From positions 58,755,295 through 58,819,294 of the forward strand of contig OU015524.1 of NCBI GenBank assembly GCA_907165065.1: DNA of 64,000 bases. Direction: 5' to 3'. Position 1 is the stretch's first letter, and every line of letters starts with the position of its first letter. The DNA comes from Caprimulgus europaeus. Lineage: Eukaryota; Chordata; Aves; Caprimulgiformes; Caprimulgidae. Below, piece after piece: positions 55,201 to 64,000 of this stretch. The notes below the pieces were generated by a model, which had not been told where the DNA came from, ran no database searches, and saw only the letters and a program-made list of their open reading frames with translations. The position numbers and the translations under genes were made by a program.

Positions 55201-58200
55201 GCAGAATGTTAACCCAGCCAAAACACATAGGTACTTTTCTGCTGGTTTAGTGAGTTAAATAGGCTCAAGGTAGGGCATTTGTGTCAGAGTCTGCACAGCA
55301 GAAGGTGCTGGGCCACGTGGCCAGGAGCCAGGGATGGGGAGGAAAGAGCAGTGGTTGCAGAGGGGGATGGCAGCAAGTTGTTAGCTCAGTTCAGCTGTAT
55401 GTGAAATCCAACTCAGGTGCTGTCACCCTCAGTTAGCATAGAACCTTTTAATTTGTGACAAAATAACAGGCTGTTGCAATCACTGAGGTAAATAAAACAT
55501 ATAGGAAGTCACAGAGAAAGACGTGGGCTTCTTAAGAATACAGCTCTTTCAGACAACGTGGCCTCTTAATGAAACCTGGTACTCTGCTGATAAATGCTTT
55601 CGGTCACGAGTGTCCAAAGTTAGTACTCTTATCTTATCTAGATAAAAATGTCCTGGTTTGCAGAGGTATTTAATACACCCACTCTTGTGTATTGCAGTAA
55701 ATAAACCTGGAAAACCTCGTTATGCCTCTGATTCTATGTGAGCCAGTGCGTGTGCTTGTCTGAAAGCAGCAGGAACAAAGGATTAGTGCATGCAGCACAA
55801 TGCCACTGTTGTACAGTCTGCTCTTTGTGCTGTTACCTCCTGTTCCAGCATGGTTTGGCAGCAACAGGAGATTGTAATCCAATGGTTGCCATTTGGTGAA
55901 TATAAAATGAGTTGCTGGTTATAGTTTTATTTGCAGTGCAAAATGGCCCTTGGCTCCAGAGACAGTGTCCATCTACTGATCATTTGGGTAGAGAAGCCAA
56001 ACAAAGAACAGATATGAAAATTGAACAATGATTTTTTTTTTTTTTTAATCACAGTAACCTGTTCTGTAACCTGTTCATTTTAAGAGAGTGTGAGGCAAGC
56101 TTGTGTTTCTGTTTCTACTGCTGGTCAAGCTACTCAGATTGTATCTACTCCATTAGATCTCTCACTCCAGTCTCTTATGATCTCTGATTTCAATGTGTAT
56201 TTTAAAAACCTGGTTTCATTTACAGTCAGAGATGACTTAATTGAGCCTGCCTATGAATATGTCACATGATGCCTTAATGGTGTACACAGAGTACAGCAAA
56301 CATCTGAGGACTAATTGCTACTAAGAACAAAACTAAGCAAAAGTGGCTTTAAAAATGCCATTTAAGAGTGCCATTGTTTTTGAATACCATAATGACATAT
56401 TGTCTGCTGCCTGAGGTTCCTCCACAGAGGCTCATATTGTGAGAGAAATATTTGTTTCTTCTGTATGAATTAAACATATGATAGCTATTTCATGTACCAC
56501 TTACAAGTTATTAAGTCTTCTTGAGAGACTATCTGGGACTTACAACAAAGTGTCTGCTGCTAAGCCTGCGAGTTTTCAACTTCAGAAATCACGGATGAGT
56601 GCCGCCCTTCCCTTTAAGTGAAGTTCTAACTGTACCCTGAGGAATAAGAAACAAGTAGTAGTGCACTAAATGTCCAACTGTCCTATAGATTTATTTGACA
56701 ACACATGAGATCTTACTGATGTGCTAATTCAAAAAGTTACTGAAGTATGGACATAAACTTATCCATATGAGTAATGTTATTGAAGTCAATGAGGGCTACT
56801 CATGTTCTTAAAATTATATGTGGCTTGGGATTAGAGTATGTGATTTCTTTCCTTTCATCCATATTTTGGATAAACTTATAAATATTTTCCAGTATTCTCT
56901 GCTTTCTAATTGTCATGTTGCTTCATGTTGTTATGATTACCTTGCTTTTATCCTGAACCAAACCAAACTGCTTTACAAATTAAAATATATATAGGAAATG
57001 TAGTAGCTACTCCTGCAAGGAAACTGTATTTGATAGTATACAACAATTCCTCGCAACAGCTATAATGATAGGAAGCAAGGAGTATAATTTCCAGTTGGAA
57101 CAGTAGGAAAGATTTAGGTAGGCAAGATATAATTATACAGAATGGGATATAATTATACAAAATTCCCATCTGTTTCTTACTCTTAGGAGATCAATACTAA
57201 AATTGCAAGATGAAAGTTTGAAAGCTAAAGAATTATCCTATGAATCTACAGGATTGCTTGCCATGTTTGTTATAGTGACTTCTCCATTTTTATTTTCTTT
57301 GCAGAAATCTCTAAGTCCCAGAATGATATGGCTGACAGATGTCTCCTAACCACAGATTATGGGCAGAACGTGGAAAGAAGGAAGCAAAGAAGGAGCCAGT
57401 CTGACACTGCCATCAACATTACAAGCCGGGTATCCATATTATCATACACAGTGTCTAACTGTGAGGGCTGTTTCTGGGATGGAATATATTTGTAAGAATA
57501 ATGACTTACACAGTGGAATTTTACTTTTATTATACGAGCAGGGCGTAGCTGATGTTCACTGACTGCGGCCAGAATGCTGATTCTTCACAAGGCTTTTGAC
57601 TGAGACTGCACACTTGATCTCAGCCCAGAGCTGAGATGTTAGACTGAGATTTTACAAAGACCCTCACACAGGGAGGGAGAGGATGGGTCATTTTCCTCTC
57701 AGGTGCTCACAGACTCTCTTGAGACTGACTGATGTCTGCTCTGTGTTCTCGTTGGGCTGCAGGGACGTGTTGTGTCTCTTCTCCTCCTCCTGCCCCTCTT
57801 GCTGCTGAACAGGAGCAAGCTATGACCATCGAAAACACATCCTGACACTTTCTGAGCTTTTTTTAATTTGGCAAGGAGAAAACATTGACTGCTGTTAGTT
57901 GTTGGGCAACTTCACTTTTCCTTTTGCTTTGGTTACAGTCTCTAGCTTTCAGTGTTTTCATGGGAAGTTTGAGAAAAATCCAGTCATCTGTTTTTCCATA
58001 AATTGTGCAGGGCTGAATATGATGTCACATATCTGCTTTAAAGTTACACTGAAGGTTTTGTTTTTTACATTTTTCACTGCTCAAGTGACTGAGCTTTGTC
58101 CATACTCAATTTTCCACATGGTGGGTACTCGCTGAATCGCCTTGTTGATTGAAGGAAGTAAATGTGGTCTGCTAGGTGCCTGGAGTAGATGCTGAGAAAA

Positions 58201-61200
58201 GCTTTTGCTTTGGGCCAAACGTTACTCACAGCTCCCTTGGAGCACACTTTTCACTTTCCTCTGAAGTGTTAGGTGTTGATAAATGGAAGAGAAAGGATGT
58301 CAGTCTGCAGGGACTAGTGGTTTGAATCGGCCCAGCAAGGTCTGTGAACTCTGAAGTTAATTCTAGTATTTTTGTATGCAATTAAATTATAAACAAAATT
58401 GGCAACAACTATTAATGACCCGAGTGCTTCTTTCATTGTGGCAAACCACACTTCAGTGTTACTTTATGCCACTGGCAGATCACTGCTCTTTTAATGCATC
58501 AAAAAACATTGGAGTTGGAAATAATACAAACTTAACCTGTGCTTCATTGCATGCTGATCACACTGTTATGTTTAAAAGACTGATATGGATTCTTTGACTT
58601 GAGAACTGTATTAGTAGGAGATTTCAAATTATTTGTGTGGGGTTTTAATTGCTTGTTTAAAGATTTAGGACTTAATTTATGACCACTCTTTGCATTACAG
58701 GTTTTGAAAGATTTCAGTGTTGTTTCTCTGTCAGAGCTCTATTTCTCTGAGTTAGGGAGCTTCTGTTTCTTTCAAACCAGTTAGACTGTATTTAAGCTAG
58801 AATTTTAGTTTTGCTAGAATTGCTGTTGATCGTTTTTTCTTGTGAATGTAGTCTTTACCATTTAGATTTTTAAAATATTGAATAAAATTTTACTTGTCTG
58901 TCCCTGCACTTACACGATGGCTTTTTGTGTCTTTCCTGTGATTTAAAAAAATATTTTTAGTCTCTGTCAATAGCATTATTGCATGATTCTCCCATTTATT
59001 TTTTCTTTTCCACCTTTGTTTTTAATAAGGGTAGTTGTTAGCATTCTTACTAGATCTACAACTTAAGTTTAGGGACAGAACCTATTTTAAGTTACACTTG
59101 CAGAACAACTAATTACTCAAATTTGTAACAAAACTTGAAGTAGAAACCTTACTTGTTGTGATTTCCAACTGGAAAGAACTTTCATTTTTGGAGAATGACT
59201 TGAAACAGGTTTGTTTGGGTTTTTTTGCCTAGAATGTGTACATTTTTCTCTTAAGAATGACCAGGAAATAATAACTGTAACTCCGCCATTTTGAATGTGC
59301 AGAGTGTAAGACTGGAGCACCACTTCAGTCTCAAGAGCACTAGCTGTTTCTTAAGTAACTTTTCCAAAAATGTGATCTGTTTGGAGCTTGATTCCTTCAG
59401 ATTGAAGTTGAAAGAGATTATTTTTAACTTCAGTAACAGTGAAAAAACAATCCAATGAGAAGGAACTACTAGTCAGTGTAAAATCTGTATTTAGAAAGGT
59501 AATTGAATAGTGTTTTCTACAGCCTCTCACCATCAGAATCTTTAAGTTCATTAAAGGAACTGCAACTCTACCTGCCTCACCGGGGGAACAAGCAGACGTG
59601 TACAAGCTTGGGAAGCTGTTTGTGGTGCGTCAGTAGCTGTGAGTTGCCCCTCCTGTGACAGCGGATGCGTGCTGCTGCAGACGTTAGAGCTGGGCATCTT
59701 GCTTATGTGACCTGATGCTAACCTTAGCCCTAGTAGTTGTGTTGCCTTTTCAGTCACTTATGTTCTGTTTAACACAATAGAGAAGTCTTTCTGATCTGTG
59801 TAAAAGCTAAAATTCAGTGTATTGTAGGTTGTTTTGGTCAGCAAGTGAAACTGATGGCATTTCAGATTTTTATAAAGCAGAAGACAACTTCTCTTCTGAG
59901 AAATATGATGTTTTGGGTTTGTTTCAGTTGCGTTTTTTTGAGACTACATTCTGAATGCATTTTCTGTTTCCAACTCACAAGGGAACTTAATGAATTCTTA
60001 CATCTATTCTTAGGGTAGGGCAGTTATTAGACACAACAATTTCTGTGTTTTATCATAACAGCACACTGGTTTGGATTTTGCACATCCTGTTTTTTCAGAA
60101 GTAATCTCAATGTATTATCTCCTCGTCCTCATTCTTTAGTGCTTTCTGCTGATTGTGCAGGAGGTGTTCCCAGGTTTGTTAAATATACATTATCTGTTTG
60201 TTTTGTGCAAATAAGTCCTGATCCTTTTTGTTGGTTCAGTCGCACTGTATTCTCTCTAGTCTTTCAGGTAATCCCTGTTATACAATTTTTTTAAGAGAAA
60301 TTATTTTCTTAGATCCTAACCGTGTAAAATTTCTCACCTCACTCTTTTCTTACCCACTGAACTGTGAACATACTTTTCATAGGTTGTATTATGAAGCGGT
60401 AGTGGTGAGCCAGAACAAGCTAAAATCTATTTTCCGCATATTTGTAACCATACGTATTAGTCTTTTGGCACCCCATCCTATTAACTGTTGTTATTGGAAA
60501 CAGAGGTGGCTGAAGGTAAATCTCAAGGAGTTTTCTACTGTATATCTTAATTTCTCAAAAATTATCAGGGTTTTCATGGGAAAAATTGGAAAGGTGAATT
60601 GACTTGGTCAAAGCAGAGTCAAGAACACCTCAGAAATTTGAACTTTTTCTAGAATCAAAGCTAAATAAGAACTTGTAAGTCTATTTCTATTTTCAAGTCT
60701 CTTTCAACTTACATTCATTCTTGCATAGGTAGACATGGGCATGTGTCATGCATATTGCAAAATACCATTTTTAATTTCCTGGAGGCAAGATTTTTTTTTT
60801 TCCTTCCAAAATTACTGTTTTGTTAAAGGCTAATAAGGCCTTTTATTAGTATATTGCTACTTCTGGTGTGTTATTAGTAGACTGTTGTTAGTAGTTGCTG
60901 TGGTAGTGATCCTTAGATTAGGTGGTGGTATGTTGATCTTAGAAAATTATGAATATGATGAATGTATTACTAGCTGGGATGAGAGAGTTGTAAATCAACA
61001 TTTAAATTAAGTTACTACATTGTCTTGGAAAGTGTGCCACCCACGTGACATTGGTCATAGAGAATTGCGGCTATTTACTGAATTTTCTTCTGAGAGCATT
61101 CCTAAAGGAATCGGGGCATATTTCCTAAATTTAAAAACAACAACAACAAAACAACAACAAAAAATACCTAACAAAACCTACTTGCTGAATTTCTTACAGA

Positions 61201-61343
61201 TTAAAAGTACACCCAGTCTTCAACAGCTCATCACAGGGGCCCAAAATGACAATGAAAGTCACACCGAAAGGAATTGCAAGGAGGAAGAAGATATAACAAC
61301 AAGTCCCACAAGTGATGCAGTTTTCTGTGATGGCCAAAAACAT
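40161..61343 (+). CDS. SYTL3: SYTL3, synaptotagmin-like 3 (Slp3), 5' part of gene
   Basis: Coding exons are 40161-40270, 44449-44664, 48185-48249, 51364-51415, 52812-52878, 53847-53919 and 57305-57429 (236 codons, continuous phase), plus likely 61200-61343. SYTL3 is a Rab27 effector that tethers secretory vesicles at the plasma membrane. The part seen holds SHD1 ([15 protein letters not shown]), an eight-cysteine zinc finger (CARC, VCNGC, VCSEC, KCTVC), SHD2 ([13 protein letters not shown]) and the linker, including [12 protein letters not shown] and [13 protein letters not shown] as in human SYTL3. The two C2 domains that bind phospholipid are coded right of the window. The family and gene order (next to DYNLT1) identify it as SYTL3 rather than SYTL1, 2, 4 or 5. 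Confidence 0.95.
40416..43198 (-). mobile_element. CR1 LINE, 5'-truncated, ORF2 frame uninterrupted
   Basis: A 2.8-kb antisense insertion in the SYTL3 intron between exons 40161-40270 and 44449-44664. Its 3' end carries three TCACAGAA units (40416-40439), the expected CR1 tail repeat. The 5' end is inside the endonuclease, so only about 50 residues of ORF2 are missing. Older CR1 copies in the window are much shorter and more decayed. No target-site duplication is obvious, as is usual for CR1. Confidence 0.95.
40505..43189 (-). CDS. CR1 ORF2: endonuclease-reverse transcriptase (5' partial)
   Basis: 894 codons without a stop. Order on the protein: APE endonuclease remnant (ITETWWD at residues 3-9, [13 protein letters not shown] near 110, [16 protein letters not shown] near 180), then reverse transcriptase ([62 protein letters not shown], catalytic FADDTKL), then the C-terminal region ending at TAA or similar at 40505. 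The apparent first Met is not the true start; the frame enters from missing 5' sequence. All RT catalytic aspartates are present, but the endonuclease N terminus is lost, so this copy is not expected to move by itself. Confidence 0.93.
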   Translation of the reverse strand: MAITETWWDSSRDWNVVMDGYVLLRKDRPERRGGGVALYVREQLQCIQIYPGADEERVESLWVKIKGQAGRVDTVVGVYYRPPDQGEEIDEAFYRQLTAASQSQALVVVGDFNYPDICWRDHSASHPQSRRFLQCIDDNFLMQMVDEPTRRGVTLDLILTNKEGLVEAVKVEDCLGCSDHEMVKFRISCGISRITSKIATLDFRRANFGLFKQLLGEIPWDRLLEGKGAQDSWLTFRDSFFWAQDQSIPICRKSGKGARRPAWLSRELLAKLKWKRRVYKSWKEGLATWEEYKDIVRGCREATRKAKASLELDLARGVKDNRKSFFKYMADKANVRGNVGPLINEGGTLVTEDTEKAELLNAFFASVYSARSCLEELCTLETPDGDRTMEKIASVDEDWVRDQLSNLDIHKSMGPDGMHPRVLRELAEVIARPLSIIFAKSWGTGEVPEDWRKANVTPIFKKGKKEDPGNYRPVSLTSIPGKVMERLILGAISRHIEDKRVIRGSQHGFTKGKSCLTNLLDFYENTTRWLDDGRAVDVVYLDFSKAFDTVSHSILADKLRKCGLDEQVVRWIINWLVGRSQRVVVNGAESSWRPVSSGVPQGSVLGPVLFNIFINDLDEGIECTVSKFADDTKLGGVADTPEGCAAIQRDLDRLESWAGKNLMKYNKGKCRVLHLGRNNPRFQYRLGNDLLESSVGERDLGVLVDSRMTMSQHCALVARKANGILGCIRRGVVSRSREVLLPLYSALLRPHLEYCVQFWAPQFKKDRELLERVQHRATKMIKGVEHLPYEERLRELGLFSLEKRRLRGDLINVYKYLNGECQEDGARLFTVMTSDRTRGNGCKLEHRRFRLNLRKNFFTVRVTEHWNRLPREVVESPSLETFKTRLDAFLCELI
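44449..44664 (+). CDS. SYTL3: SYTL3 coding exon: zinc finger
   Basis: A long T tract and AATTAG precede it; donor TGG|GTAAGA. It encodes [15 protein letters not shown] and the FYVE-like zinc finger of the Slp homology domain, with eight expected cysteines plus two extra (in [11 protein letters not shown]) not in the remembered human protein. Confidence 0.96.
44665..48184 (+). other. SYTL3 intron
   Basis: 3.5 kb, AT-rich. No repeat, exon or RNA gene recognised. Confidence 0.6.
48185..48249 (+). CDS. SYTL3: SYTL3 coding exon: SHD2
   Basis: Acceptor TTTTTCAG, donor AAG|GTAATT. It encodes [20 protein letters not shown]. The tryptophan-phenylalanine block is the conserved Rab27-contact part of SHD2. 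Confidence 0.96.
49016..49440 (+). mobile_element. CR1 LINE fragment (3' end)
   Basis: Forward CR1 3' end from CTGAGGGCTGGAGCACCTCT through CTGTTCAGCCTGGAGAAGAG and GAGCAACCTGGTCTAGTGG to GGTCCCTTCCAATCC and ATTCTGTGATT. Internally shortened compared with the long copy at 40416-43198 and of a different subfamily. Lies in the SYTL3 intron 48250-51363. Confidence 0.92.
51364..51415 (+). CDS. SYTL3: SYTL3 coding exon
   Basis: Acceptor TTCACAG after a long T tract, donor GAG|GTAAGA. It encodes [17 protein letters not shown]. Confidence 0.95.
52812..52878 (+). CDS. SYTL3: SYTL3 coding exon: proline-rich linker
   Basis: Acceptor ATTTCTAG, donor ACG|GTAAAT. It encodes [20 protein letters not shown] and NVT. 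Human has [12 protein letters not shown] at the same place. Confidence 0.95.
52879..57304 (+). other. SYTL3 introns either side of exon 53847-53919
   Basis: Introns 52879-53846 and 53920-57304 contain no recognisable element apart from a small tandem duplication (GATATAATTATACA, copies at 57126 and 57146). Confidence 0.6.
53847..53919 (+). CDS. SYTL3: SYTL3 coding exon: linker
   Basis: Acceptor TTTGCAG, donor AAA|GTAAGT. It encodes [20 protein letters not shown] and THIK, matching human [17 protein letters not shown]. Confidence 0.95.
57305..57429 (+). CDS. SYTL3: SYTL3 coding exon: linker
   Basis: Acceptor TTTGCAG. It encodes [20 protein letters not shown] through [14 protein letters not shown], aligned with human SKSQNDM and [14 protein letters not shown]. 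Donor CGG|GTATCC is unusual and resembles part of a U12 donor. Confidence 0.93.
57430..61199 (+). other. SYTL3 intron
   Basis: 3.8 kb, AT-rich, with a CAA-rich run at about 61138-61166 just before the probable exon. No mobile element recognised. Confidence 0.55.
61200..61343 (+). CDS. SYTL3: Probable SYTL3 linker exon
   Basis: Acceptor TTCTTACAG, donor CAT|GTAAGC, 48 whole codons in the phase the previous exon requires. It encodes [15 protein letters not shown] and a hydrophilic, acidic stretch ([15 protein letters not shown]). Human SYTL3 continues KVSAPDILKPL here, so SxP plus a leucine pattern may be shared. The linker evolves quickly, so homology is weak, and this could be an alternative or chance exon. 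Confidence 0.55.
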
Positions 61344-64000
61344 GTAAGCACAACAGAACAAATGCCTAATAGAAACAGATACAAAAGCTAAGATCTTGTG
61401 CAAAATATTGGTGTATTTTGGATTATATTACAAAATGAAGAAAGAATTTTACTTGAATTTGTATCTGATGAAAGACTGCCTGCCTTTGGCATGGTTCTTG
61501 TAGTAGCACTGTGAACTTTTCTGCAGCGTAAGCCAAGTCAAATTAATAATGGAGAATTGATAGATGAATATATCAATTAATAATGACTAACTGATAGATC
61601 AGCTTCCTCTGAGTTTTGCAAATGCAATTAACGTTTTTCCCATTTTATATTAGGGTTGAGATCATGAATGTGGTTCTTTCTAACTTAGTAACTATCTTAT
61701 CCTCTTAAAACTTCCTTTAACCAGAAGGGCTTGGTTATTCTGCAAGAACTGTGGTAATGGAAATGCCAGTGGAAATTCAAATGTCAGAATGTCAGTGAAG
61801 GAAGAGAAAGCTGACAGTAACAGAAGCCAAGAGGAGCAGTTCATAGGTTTAGGGGACAGCAATGAATCATCCTCTGATGGATGGCACTTTGAATACTGCA
61901 AAGGAGAGAGAGGGAAGCCAGTTATAAATGAATTCAACACATGCTTTAAAGCCTCTATGATTAACTGTGGAAGCTAATTTCTCTGTATTAGTGATGAGGT
62001 TAAGCAGGGTGAAGTATCCAAAGAACTCATGGCTGGCATTATACAAAAAGGGAACTAAAATGACTTTTAGGGAATCAAAATTAAACTGGTCTGCTCACTT
62101 TGCAGAGGAGTGAAAATGCACACAGGTCCTTGGTGCTCTCTCATAGTTTAGTGCACTGTGGAGTCTGAGGCGTTAAACTGACACATGGGTAATAGTTTTG
62201 GATGACATTTGTGATTCTAATGACAACCACTTGAACTGGGCTATAGACAGCCCAGGCTTAAAAGTGAAATATTTTCTGTCTTATAAAGGGGAAGGTCAAG
62301 TTCCGTTAAACTTCCCTTTATGGGTGAGTGTTGGATGTTAATGACTGCTCTGTTAAAATGTATCTTCCAAAATAATCAGAGGTATGGCATTCAGTCATGC
62401 CAGCAGGAGTGCAATACATGAAGTCATCGCTAAATCTCTGTTCACTGAACCAAAAGGATGAGTGATTTCTACATTGAATGTGTGTGACTCCTGATCAGGT
62501 GCGAGACACATGTAGTGATATTCAGTCCAAACATCATTAATCAGAACACCTATCTAGCCTCTCTAAATAAGTAAGAGGTTCTGTGGAATAAATATTAGGG
62601 GCTTCTGCAGAATTTTTTTTTTTTTTAGGACATATGAGCTAAGAGAAAAATCTAAAATAAGTATTTTCTGGTCAGATGAATACAAATATGTCAGCGAGTG
62701 AAAGAGTAGAGCTGAACAAAGCTGCAGGAGATACTGATTACACCGGTAAATGTCTTCCGAAGAGAGCAAGATTACATGCAGCAAGCATCAGGCCAAAACA
62801 GTCTTAACACTTCTTGTAACTTCCTCAGGAAGCACTCTGACCCCTCTTTCATCAAGTTGGTATGTTACTTACAGGTTATAAGATAGAGTAGATACCTTCT
62901 TTAATCTAGGCAAGCTGTTGGTGTGAATTTTAAAATGAATATTTGTCAAGCTGCACAAACAAAGAACATTTGCATGGAAGAGTGGTATGATCTTATAAAC
63001 ACTACTCTGCACTCTCAGCTGCTGGGTTGTGCAATGCAGAAGTCCTTGGTTAACCAGTCCTGTGTGGGTTGGTGTTTATTTTCAGAAGGAGGAGTGATCT
63101 AATGCAGATATCTTAGCGATCTAGGGCAATGTTGCTGTGAGATTAATCACAACAACAATTGTGTCTTCATGACATACGCTATGTAAAAAGTTTCTAGAGC
63201 TCACCTTAATGAATATCATTATAAATGAACCGAGACCAAACTATTTTGATTGAGTTGATAATTTGTTACAGTGAAGACTAGATAGCACCATAAAGTTTCA
63301 TGGCTGTTCTGGGCCACAGAAAAGATTATAGCCTCTTCCTTCTCTGCAGTTTCATGGCCTCCGTAAATGCCAGACACAAATGCTGTTTATATATGTGGAT
63401 GGACAGCATCCAAACCTATGCCCCACAGGTGAAAGTAGATGAAAGGAGAACAAAGTGGCTGAGGTGAGCTAGAAAACACCTTCTTTATGCACCAACATAC
63501 GACAACTGGATGTCTTCGTATTTTAATCTTTCCTCAGCCGTCTGCTACGGTACGGAGTATGTCATTTTTATATGGAATTGGGGGATCTTCTAGAGTATTT
63601 ACTGGATATGCAATGCCAGTTTTATTTCCTTTAATACATGATAGAACCTAACATCTTGGCAGGGTACCCTACTATGAGCTATGTATCAAAAGCAGTCTAG
63701 TTTGGTATTTTGTGTGTTCTTAGATTTCAGAGGTTTTTTTCACTCTCTTCCTTTTAGACACTTATCCCATTTTCCCATGGGAAACCACTTAGTAGTTTGG
63801 TTGGGAAGCAACTTCTATATCTAGAAGTTACCTAAGAAAGCATTTTCATGGGCTCGAGTGCTTCCTGAAGAGAAAAAGGCAAAGCAGTAGAATTACAATT
63901 ACAGTCTTAATTTTCAGGGCTGTTACGGAAACAACAAAATGCTTTATACAGGTTACCTTAAATCTTCATATTTTGCAGTAGCTCTTCAGTCATGTCACCA
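61344..64000 (+). other. SYTL3 intron, continuing past the window
   Basis: AT-rich. It contains a diverged tandem duplication (61538-61602) and an open frame with acidic composition (61684-61977) whose phase does not fit the gene. C2-domain exons are not present. Confidence 0.55.

Noticed and set aside
61684-61977. Open frame with acidic protein (EEKADSNRSQEEQFIGLGDS) as an extra SYTL3 exon or alternative last exon
   Set aside because: The only acceptor-like AG (61723-61724) gives a phase that does not fit the previous exon, and no homology is recognised.

Overview
This window is vertebrate nuclear DNA, almost certainly from a bird. It holds three conserved protein genes with GT-AG introns and scattered CR1 LINE fragments, the dominant avian retroposon. 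The gene order TMEM181 (+), DYNLT1 (-), SYTL3 (+) matches the block just before EZR on human 6q25.3. There are no bacterial genes, CRISPR arrays, recognisable tRNA or rRNA genes, or recognisable retrovirus-like elements. The only long open reading frame (about 2.7 kb) belongs to a CR1 LINE.

Region 1 (1-27,047) is TMEM181 on the + strand. Its first exon(s) lie left of the window. Sixteen coding exons from 3,554 to 23,210 encode 474 residues: an N-terminal membrane segment, a glycosylated lumenal domain, seven membrane segments and an acidic cytosolic tail. They are followed by a 3' UTR of about 3.8 kb ending at an AATAAA signal. Intron 19,549-20,603 has AT-AC ends with minor-spliceosome (U12) signals. 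A 27-nt phase-preserving candidate microexon (22,401-22,427) sits just before the last exon.

Region 2 (27,707-33,032) is DYNLT1 on the - strand, tail to tail with TMEM181. Five coding exons give a complete 113-residue Tctex-type dynein light chain. Its promoter is a CpG island (about 32,430-33,420) with YY1-like, NRF1-like and RFX X-box-like sites. The island is probably shared with SYTL3, which runs the other way.

Region 3 (about 33,400 to the right edge) is the 5' part of SYTL3 on the + strand. Seven confident coding exons (40,161-57,429) encode the Rab27-binding Slp homology domain with its zinc finger and the start of the linker. An eighth likely exon is at 61,200-61,343. The C2A and C2B domains lie beyond the window. 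The first coding intron carries an antisense, 5'-truncated but uninterrupted CR1 (40,416-43,198), the clearest sign of recent retroposition here.

The three genes are neighbours rather than a pathway, although all relate to membrane traffic: a GOLD-type seven-pass membrane protein, a dynein light chain and a Rab27 effector. Coordinates come from reading splice sites by eye, supported by phase continuity and remembered human protein sequences. No alignment was run.
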